Shown piece by piece: positions 58,823-64,000 of a stretch of DNA of 64,000 nt (positions within the stretch are counted from its first letter, which is position 1; every line of letters starts with the position of its first letter). A program made the position numbers and the translations under genes. This DNA is from Cryobacterium sp. CG_9.6 (lineage in GTDB: Bacteria; Actinomycetota; Actinomycetes; Actinomycetales; Microbacteriaceae). The stretch spans positions 123,344 through 187,343 of the forward strand of contig NZ_JARXUZ010000002.1 of assembly GCF_029893365.1 (NCBI RefSeq). The letters are read 5' to 3'. The notes beneath the pieces are model-generated. The model searched no databases, had not been told where the DNA came from, and was given only the letters and a program-made list of their open reading frames with translations.

Positions 58823-59133
58823 GCGTCAACTCCGGGCTTGCCGTTTCCCTGGCTGGTGACTCTTGAAGGACGGGGCGGTGTACAGCACGCATCCCCCTCC
58901 GCGGCAGCGGTGGCGCGCCTGCGGCGCAGTACCCACAGCAACAGACCTGCGACAAGGACGACGGCAACGGCGATCACCCACGGGTTACCAAAGACTGCAC
59001 CGAGCACACCGAGCGCACTGAAAGCGCCGGCAGCGATCAGCAACGGCAAACCACAGCACAGCACTGGGAGAAGGATAAGACCCACGGTCGCCAGAACGGT
59101 GGTGGTGTTTTTGCTCTTGGGTTCATTGGACAT
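58819..59133 (-). CDS. MerT-like mercury transport membrane protein
   Basis: 104 residues from ATG 59133: two membrane helices (VLATVGLILLPVLCCGLPLL, NPWVIAVAVVLVAGLLLWVL) with a vicinal Cys pair in the first (LCCGLP) and a cytoplasmic GDACCTPPR pair after the second. The layout is like short Hg(II) importers (MerT/MerF type), which pass Hg(II) to MerA. It follows the MerP-like gene in the same direction, so both are under the operator at 59590-59618. Confidence 0.75.
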   Translation of the reverse strand: MSNEPKSKNTTTVLATVGLILLPVLCCGLPLLIAAGAFSALGVLGAVFGNPWVIAVAVVLVAGLLLWVLRRRRATAAAEGDACCTPPRPSRVTSQGNGKPGVDA

Positions 59134-59279
59134 AATGGTTCCTTTCACTGGTCCGGCCTCCGCACCGGGCAGAACCGTTACGCGATGACCTGAGCGACCG
59201 CCGTCTGTATTACCCAGGGACGTTAGTGACATTCGGCCCCGTTGCGTGAGGTGAAGAAGACCACCGGGTGGTCCCTGGC

Positions 59280-59498
59280 TTAGCTGTCGGCGACGGCGAG
59301 GTAACCGGCGTCGGCGACTGCTTCGCTGATCTGCTCAGGATTGATCTCGGTGTTGGAGGTGATGGTGGCGCGGGAGACGCCGCCGGCATTCAGTTCAACG
59401 TCGACGTTTTCCACGCCCTCGATCGCAGTGAGTTCCTCGGTGACGGAGCCAACGCAGTGAGCGCAGGTCATGCCAGAAATGTTGACGGTGGTTTCCAT
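59280..59498 (-). CDS. MerP/CopZ-like heavy-metal-binding protein
   Basis: 72 residues, a single HMA domain: METTVNISGMTCAHCVGSVT, AIEGVENVDVELNAGGVSRA, QISEAVADAGYLAV, with the GMTCAHC metal site. It has no signal peptide, so it is a cytosolic Hg(II) or copper-type metallochaperone. In this context it should hand Hg(II) to MerA, or it could be shared with the neighbouring MerT-like importer. Confidence 0.85.
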   Translation of the reverse strand: METTVNISGMTCAHCVGSVTEELTAIEGVENVDVELNAGGVSRATITSNTEINPEQISEAVADAGYLAVADS

Positions 59499-59589
59499 AA
59501 TGGTTTTCCTCTTTCAATAGCGCAGAAAGCGGGGAAGGAGAAGATGCCGTTCCCGATCGGTCTGCTGATAGCGCCTGACGATTCCCAGT

Positions 59590-59618
59590 CTTGACCTTCC
59601 CTCTAATGGAAGGTCAAG
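59590..59618 (-). promoter_or_regulatory. Second MerR-type operator/promoter
   Basis: Near-perfect dyad CTTGACCTTCC-(7)-GGAAGGTCAAG (59590-59618), closely related to the merA operator, about 90 bases upstream of the MerP-like gene. TTGACC gives the -35 for leftward transcription. MerR therefore probably controls both operons. Confidence 0.85.
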
Positions 59619-59912
59619 TCTGGGAACGGTGGGCAAGTCGTCAGGGCGTTTCCTGGATGGTCGCCTGCGCCGGAGGCTGACTCAGCACCCTTGGGCAACC
59701 CAACATTCGGAATATTCGCTCCGCGAATGCAGCACCGGGTTCCGCACCGAGAACAGATTCTGGCCTTGACCCCGTTTCGTGGACAGGGGGTAAGCGGCGA
59801 GATGCTCACCGAGCAGACCTTCCTCGACATCCTTGGGCAGTACATCTAGACGTACCCGATCGGGACGTCGGCAACTTGATACGTGGCCAGTACTTCGGTG
59901 GTCGTGCCACTG
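59619..59912. other. Non-coding gap with an IS-end motif
   Basis: No gene seen. CCCGTTTCGTGGAC at 59769-59782 is shared with 8274-8287 next to the IS30-type fragment, so an old IS end may be left here. Confidence 0.35.
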
Positions 59913-60494
59913 TTATTCAGCGTCCATGCTGAGGTATCGATAGACGGTCGCTCGGCTGGTTCCGATAATCTTTCCGATATCGGCGGGTTTGAGCCCTTGG
60001 GTTTTCAGCTCGCGTGCGCGTTTTACGTTGGGGTGGCCGACGGTGATTTCGCGTCGTCCTGCTGTGCGTCCGTGGAAGGCGGCGATTGCCATGCCGGCGC
60101 GGGTTCGTTCGGACAGTTGGTCGCGCTCAAGTTGGGCGAAGGCGGAGATGATGGTGACCATCGCGCGGGCAATGGCGTCGCCTAGTTCGCTGTCCGGGTT
60201 GGTCATGATGCCATCGCGCAGGGAACGGAATTTGATGCCACTCTCGGTGAAGCCGTCGAGCAGCTCTAGGAGGTGGCGGGTGTTGCGTCCAAGCCGGTCT
60301 AACTTCCAGACGACGACTTCGTCGCCGTGGCTGAGTCGGTCAAGCATTTTGTCCAGTTCGGGGCGACTGGTCTTAGTGCCACTGACTCCCTGGTCGCGGT
60401 AGATGCGTTCACATCCAGCCGCTTCAAGTTCCCGGATCTGAAGCTCGGTGTTCTGATCCATCGTGCTGACCCGGGCATAGCCAAGACTCGTCAT
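59913..60494 (-). CDS. Serine recombinase (resolvase/invertase family)
   Basis: 193 residues: SLGYARVSTMDQNTELQIRE, GCERIYRDQGVSGTKTSRPE, VVVWKLDRLGRNTRHLLELL, ISAFAQLERDQLSERTRAGM and C-terminal HTH LKPADIGKIIGTSRATVYRY. A resolvase next to the mer locus suggests that mer arrived on a Tn3-type mercury transposon, but no matching transposase is in the window. Confidence 0.92.
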   Translation of the reverse strand: MTSLGYARVSTMDQNTELQIRELEAAGCERIYRDQGVSGTKTSRPELDKMLDRLSHGDEVVVWKLDRLGRNTRHLLELLDGFTESGIKFRSLRDGIMTNPDSELGDAIARAMVTIISAFAQLERDQLSERTRAGMAIAAFHGRTAGRREITVGHPNVKRARELKTQGLKPADIGKIIGTSRATVYRYLSMDAE

Positions 60495-60865
60495 ACGTTT
60501 TCTGCTCCCATTGTCTCGTCAAAGGTAGTTTTGACGCGGCCTTGAGAATATCAGAGTGAGACACGTTGTTGGGAATTCAAACTGCGCAGGAATGCGCCGA
60601 TGTCGGATTCTTTGAAAGGTGCGATGGTGTGCCGATTTTCTGTCTTATCTAAGGAACCTTTATGTCGCTGTCACCTTCAGAAGTCTCTGACTGTTAGCCG
60701 AGAATGGCGGTCGATAGCAGTTTTCGATTGCGGTTTGGCAACTCATCGTTCCGCAAGGGGAACGGTCAACGGGACGGTGCCGCAGCGGAGCCTCTTTGCG
60801 ACTCGTGGGATCACAAAAGAGTATCGATGGGGGTGCTCGGGCTTGAGTAATGATTGGCTGTAGGC
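60495..60865. other. Non-coding gap of about 370 bases
   Basis: Nothing recognisable as a gene or strong hairpin. It separates the resolvase and the small membrane protein gene and holds their promoters. Confidence 0.35.
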
Positions 60866-61168
60866 ATGATTCACCGCCGGAGATCCGTTGTCGCCACAAT
60901 GTGGCTAGGCACACTCGCCTGCTTGGGCATCTCCGTCTTCCTAGCGCCGATTGTTAGCGGAGGCTGGTGTGCAGACGCACCCGCTGGCGGCACGTCGATC
61001 TGCGGCTCGTATCAAAGGTCACTCGTTGGGATCGACACGAACCTATGGATATGGCTCGGCGCGATTGCGATAGTTGCGGTGATCACGCTGGTGACGGCAC
61101 GCAGGGCAAATCGTTCGCGTCCGGGTGGGTCCTCTGCAAGTTGGAACGGCACCAAACAATCGCCGTAA
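60866..61168 (+). CDS. Small two-helix membrane protein
   Basis: 100 residues from ATG 60866 (MIHRRRSVVATMWLG): helices at about 10-32 (TMWLGTLACLGISVFLAPIV) and 60-80 (LWIWLGAIAIVAVITLVTAR), with an extracellular loop GGWCADAPAGGTSICGSYQR having two Cys. No family recognised. TTG 60854 is an alternative start. Confidence 0.5.
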   Translation: MIHRRRSVVATMWLGTLACLGISVFLAPIVSGGWCADAPAGGTSICGSYQRSLVGIDTNLWIWLGAIAIVAVITLVTARRANRSRPGGSSASWNGTKQSP

Positions 61169-61251
61169 GCCGAACCCCTAAGGGACATCGGAGATTTCAC
61201 TCGGAAAAAGGTTTAAAGCGCCTCGATCGCCGGCGCTGGCGGGCATGCAGC

Positions 61252-61725
61252 TCAGCGAAGTGAGCGCAGGTAGCGTCTGCGCGCGATGCGTTGGGCAATG
61301 AGCAGCAGTGGGTAGACGGCTCGCCAAGGTTGCTGTGGCGCGGGGCGCGTGAGCGAACGCACGGTGAGATGCACCTCGTCGCCACGCCGGTGCACGATGA
61401 ACGCTTCTTCACCGCTGACGGGGTGCCCGGGCATGGTCCGGTACGCGAAGCCGACCCGGTCGAACTGCTCAACAACGGCCACGACCTCGACGGGCTCAAC
61501 AACGGTGACAGTGAGCAGCCGTGCAGTGACAACGACCCGGTCGCCCTGTGACACGGGATCGGTCGAGTCAACAGCGAATCCGCTCGCTGTTTTCACCCGC
61601 CACCGGAGGACATCCTTGATGGCGCGCTCCCACACGGCGTCTCCACGCCCCACGAGCGCCGACACTTCCGAGCGACGGTATCCACGGTCGCTCACTGGCC
61701 ATTCACGAAGTTCGGGACTGGTCAT
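61252..61725 (-). CDS. DUF1990-like protein
   Basis: 157 residues: GRGDAVWERAIKDVLRWRVK, DRVVVTARLLTVTVVEPVEV, FDRVGFAYRTMPGHPVSGEE, AFIVHRRGDEVHLTVRSLTR, and a helical end LLLIAQRIARRRYLRSLR. The YxTxPGHPxxGEE motif and overall layout match DUF1990 proteins, small actinobacterial and plant proteins of unknown function with a lipid-binding-like fold. It lies 73 bases downstream of the epimerase-like gene, probably in the same unit. Confidence 0.8.
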   Translation of the reverse strand: MTSPELREWPVSDRGYRRSEVSALVGRGDAVWERAIKDVLRWRVKTASGFAVDSTDPVSQGDRVVVTARLLTVTVVEPVEVVAVVEQFDRVGFAYRTMPGHPVSGEEAFIVHRRGDEVHLTVRSLTRPAPQQPWRAVYPLLLIAQRIARRRYLRSLR

Positions 61726-61798
61726 GCGTCACCGCGTTCTCGACGTCCAGCGCACACTCGGCCGTGGCCGCGCTCATACGCTGCATTTGTCCGTGACG

Positions 61799-62683
61799 TC
61801 ATTTAAGGGAGCCACTGAGTCGCAGGTCGCGCCAGCTAAAGCCGTTTGACTCGGGTAGCGCGTCGCGGATTTGTGCGTCGTTGAAGGCGAGATGGGGACG
61901 GAGATCATCTGGTAGTTCTGCAGCTGGCAGTGCAGCGTCGGTGACGCCTTCGGCCAGCATTCTGGCTTGGGCTTTCGCCAGAAGCGGCACCGTCATCGTC
62001 CATTCCGTGAATTGCGCGAGGACATAGTGGAATGCGACTGGTAAACGGACGATGACTAGGCGACGGTTGAGAACTCGGGCAACTCGACGAGCGGCTTCGC
62101 TCAGCAGCAGAGTCTCGCCGCCGCGGACGGCGACGGTTTGATTTGCTAGGCGGGTGTCGAGAGCGGCGACGAGAACGTCAACCAGTTCGCTAACAGGGAC
62201 GGGGCTGATCGTCTTTTCCCGGAGTCCGACAGCGGCGAAGATCGGGATGGTCTGGATTGTGCGGCTGAGGTGGTCGCCGTGGCCGTAGATCATTCCCGCT
62301 TTCAGAATTGTGTAGTCCAACCCTGAAGAGCGAATCATCTCTTCGGCCGCCCATTTCGACTCGTGGTATGGCGAGCCGGATCCTGGGCGGGCGCGCAGGA
62401 AGCTGAGCATCACGATCTTGCGGACGCCCGCACGTCGTGCGGCTTCGATCACCCCGGCCGTGCCTTGCACGTGGACACGGTCGAAGGTCTGCGCACCAAT
62501 TTCACGGTTGATGCCTGCGCAATGCACCACCACGTCGCAGCCCTCAAACGATCGAGTCAGCCCATCCACATCATCAACGGGCGTGCCAGATCGCCGAGAC
62601 ACGATGGACACGTCAGACGCCGGAAAACGCTCCGCGAGGTGGCTCCCGACGAACCCACTTCCACCAGTAATAGCAACTCTCAT
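61799..62683 (-). CDS. NAD(P)-dependent epimerase/dehydratase family protein
   Basis: 294 residues from ATG 62683: MRVAITGGSGFVGSHLAERF (Rossmann GGSGFVG), CDVVVHCAGINREIGAQTFD, RKIVMLSFLRARPGSGSPYH, ESKWAAEEMIRSSGLDYTIL, KAGMIYGHGDHLSR. The YHESK carries the Tyr-x-x-x-Lys active pair of extended SDR proteins. Closest in layout to NmrA/complex-I-associated atypical SDRs; the substrate is unknown. Confidence 0.85.
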   Translation of the reverse strand: MRVAITGGSGFVGSHLAERFPASDVSIVSRRSGTPVDDVDGLTRSFEGCDVVVHCAGINREIGAQTFDRVHVQGTAGVIEAARRAGVRKIVMLSFLRARPGSGSPYHESKWAAEEMIRSSGLDYTILKAGMIYGHGDHLSRTIQTIPIFAAVGLREKTISPVPVSELVDVLVAALDTRLANQTVAVRGGETLLLSEAARRVARVLNRRLVIVRLPVAFHYVLAQFTEWTMTVPLLAKAQARMLAEGVTDAALPAAELPDDLRPHLAFNDAQIRDALPESNGFSWRDLRLSGSLK

Positions 62684-62835
62684 AATCCGACTATGGCCTA
62701 AACCACAGCCCATCGCGAAAGCCGTATCCATCCCGAACGCACATGTCTCTCTAGGCTCACCGTTCCTAACCCGCCCGTAAGCCGGACGGTGACCGGGACG
62801 GTGCGAGGGGTGGTTGCCGGTGGGCGGTTGAGTTG

Positions 62836-63849
62836 TTACAGCGTCTTGTTCCCGATGTATCGATCGACGGTCAGGATCCCGATTGTGCAGGCGAGTACGA
62901 TTACGGCACCTACTGCGGTGGTGGTGCCGAAGGTTTGGCCACCGATGAGTAAGACCAGAGTTGATAAGACCGGTGTCATGAACCCGAGCGGAGCGAGTCG
63001 GCCGCTGCTGCGTTGCATTCCGAAGCTCCAGAGGGCGTAGCCGAGCGCTACCGGCCCGACTCCGATGTAGATGGCTAGCGCCGCTTCGGGAGACACGGCG
63101 ACCGCGGTGCCTGTGGCGACCATGATTGCGGCGGCAGTGATTGCGCCGATGCCCGTGGTTACTAACATCAAGTCGAAGACGGGGATCTTCACTGATCGCA
63201 TCCCGATTGTGTAGAAAGCCATGCACGCGGCAGATCCAAGGGCTGCCCCGTACCCGAGTAGCGGGTTGCCAGCAGATCCTGCGTCACTGCCCTGTCCGAC
63301 GACTATGAGGGTTACCCCACCAAATCCAGCGAGCGACAACAGCAAACTGACGGCGGTACTCGTTGTGAACGCGGTGACCGCGAGAAATACCGCGGCAATC
63401 ATCGGCCACGAGTAGGCGATGATATTGGCATCGAGGATGGGGGCGTTAGCGAAAGCAACGTACTGCAAGACCATCGTCCCGCCGAGCCCCACAACACCAA
63501 CCATGTATCCGAAGGCTTTCTCGTGCAGGACCGCTTCGGTACGTTTCTCAGGCGGGGAGCTTCTCGGCGCTGTCACTATGCGTAACACGTAGAGAACTAC
63601 TGTCGCGGCGGCGAACTGAACGGCGATTACTTGAATTAGCGGCGAGCTCGACAGCGCCGCATTTCCGGCGAGTGCGTTGGTGGACCAGAACGCCACCCCA
63701 GCTAGAGAAAGCAGCACCGCGCGGCCGAAAGACCCACGATGGCTGTCTCTGTCTCTGTCTCTGTCTCTGTGATCGGTCGGCGGGTCAGGCGCATGGTCCA
63801 GGTGGGGTGGTGTGGTCTGCGGCGAGTCGGGGTGTATGGAGTACGTCAT
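62836..63849 (-). CDS. EamA/DMT-family transporter
   Basis: 337 residues from ATG 63849. A hydrophilic N-terminus with DRDRDRDS (from a 6-bp repeat) is followed by ten hydrophobic segments in two EamA repeats (FGRAVLLSLAGVAFWSTNAL; LIQVIAVQFAAATVVLYVLR; NIIAYSWPMIAAVFLAVTAF; GVGPVALGYALWSFGMQRSS; LGFMTPVLSTLVLLIGGQTF). Drug/metabolite-type exporters of the inner membrane; the substrate is unknown. It lies 22 bases after the partial gene at the window edge, perhaps in one operon. Confidence 0.88.
   Translation of the reverse strand: MTYSIHPDSPQTTPPHLDHAPDPPTDHRDRDRDRDSHRGSFGRAVLLSLAGVAFWSTNALAGNAALSSSPLIQVIAVQFAAATVVLYVLRIVTAPRSSPPEKRTEAVLHEKAFGYMVGVVGLGGTMVLQYVAFANAPILDANIIAYSWPMIAAVFLAVTAFTTSTAVSLLLSLAGFGGVTLIVVGQGSDAGSAGNPLLGYGAALGSAACMAFYTIGMRSVKIPVFDLMLVTTGIGAITAAAIMVATGTAVAVSPEAALAIYIGVGPVALGYALWSFGMQRSSGRLAPLGFMTPVLSTLVLLIGGQTFGTTTAVGAVIVLACTIGILTVDRYIGNKTL
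63743..63770. repeat. Hexanucleotide repeat (CTGTCT) in the EamA gene
   Basis: Four full CTGTCT units plus CTGT. On the coding strand it encodes repeated Arg-Asp, so gain or loss of units keeps the frame. Confidence 0.85.
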
Positions 63850-63871
63850 GGCTCTCAGTGACGCCACGAGG

Positions 63872-64000
63872 TCAGGACTGAGTAGCGAGGTAGGCCGGAA
63901 GTTGCCGCGTTCTGACATCGTTGACGTACTCGTCGACCCAGTCGAAAGTTGGGTTGTCGGCTGCAAGGTAGAACATCGGATTGTCGTCGATGTAGGGCTT
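63872..64000 (-). CDS. Partial gene at the right edge (C-terminus only)
   Basis: An open minus frame enters from base 64000: KPYIDDNPMFYLAADNPTFD, WVDEYVNDVRTRQLPAYLAT QS, stop at 63872-63874. Composition and position just upstream of the transporter gene support a real gene whose 5' part is outside the window. Family not identifiable from 42 residues. Confidence 0.5.
   Translation of the reverse strand, partial: KPYIDDNPMFYLAADNPTFDWVDEYVNDVRTRQLPAYLATQS

Overview
The window is high-GC DNA that looks like accessory DNA of an actinobacterium, most likely a conjugative plasmid (or integrative element) of a Microbacteriaceae-type host. That is inference from the gene families: a Streptomyces-type (SCO6880-like) conjugation apparatus, two ParA-type ATPases, NrdH redoxin, SSB, a coiled-coil KfrA-like protein, a primase-like replication protein and an actinobacterial mer locus. 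No rRNA, tRNA or core chromosomal operon is visible. Mobile elements, both intact and broken, occupy roughly a third of the window.

Layout. 1-2.8 kb: a frameshifted tyrosine recombinase running off the left edge, an Xre-like antitoxin gene with an internal stop, and an AAA ATPase. 2.9-5.0 kb: tandem copies of a small two-helix membrane protein gene and a further membrane gene ended by an IS21 insertion. 5.0-8.0 kb: IS21 element with a frameshifted istA, intact istB and an antibiotic-biosynthesis-monooxygenase-like passenger. 8.3-17.3 kb (minus): coupling protein, VirB4-like ATPase, SCO6880-like protein, TrbL/VirB6-like and VirB2-like membrane proteins, and accessory proteins. 17.5-21.8 kb (plus): DNA-binding protein, ParA-like ATPase, lipoprotein, and a cell-wall hydrolase with transglycosylase-like and M23 domains, so the transfer genes form two divergent operons. 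No relaxase was recognised. 21.8-24.6 kb: primase/replication-like protein followed by about 0.7 kb of non-coding DNA with palindromes. 24.6-29.5 kb: secreted repeat protein truncated by a Tn3-family transposon. 29.7-34.0 kb: plasmid backbone with 9-bp iterons, parA and a small partner gene, nrdH, ssb, and a kfrA-like gene with palindromic operators. 34.0-36.7 kb: IS21 remnant and a hipBA module with three evenly spaced operators. 36.8-46.0 kb: a defence-like island with an MmeI-like restriction-modification fusion, a wHTH/nuclease-like protein, and a two-gene operon of a Ser/Thr kinase and an unknown protein. The kinase gene is split by one of two IS3 copies. 46.1-49.5 kb: a Tn7/Mu-like transposon with recognisable ends and a 6-bp target duplication. 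49.8-54.5 kb: resolvase, hypothetical genes, a MITE-like element, pyruvate oxidase and broken IS110/IS3 pieces. 54.6-59.6 kb: mercury resistance (flavoprotein, merB, merA, merR, merT-like, merP-like) with two MerR-type operators. 59.9-64.0 kb: a second resolvase, then a membrane protein, a DUF1990-like protein, an NAD(P)-dependent sugar-epimerase-like protein, an EamA exporter and a partial gene at the right edge.

How it works together. The backbone supplies replication, partition, addiction (hipBA) and conjugation. The cargo supplies mercury/organomercury detoxification and probable phage or foreign-DNA defence. Several genes are visibly broken by single-base deletions, short tandem duplications (10 bp and 40 bp) or insertions, so this is a decaying and actively rearranging mosaic.
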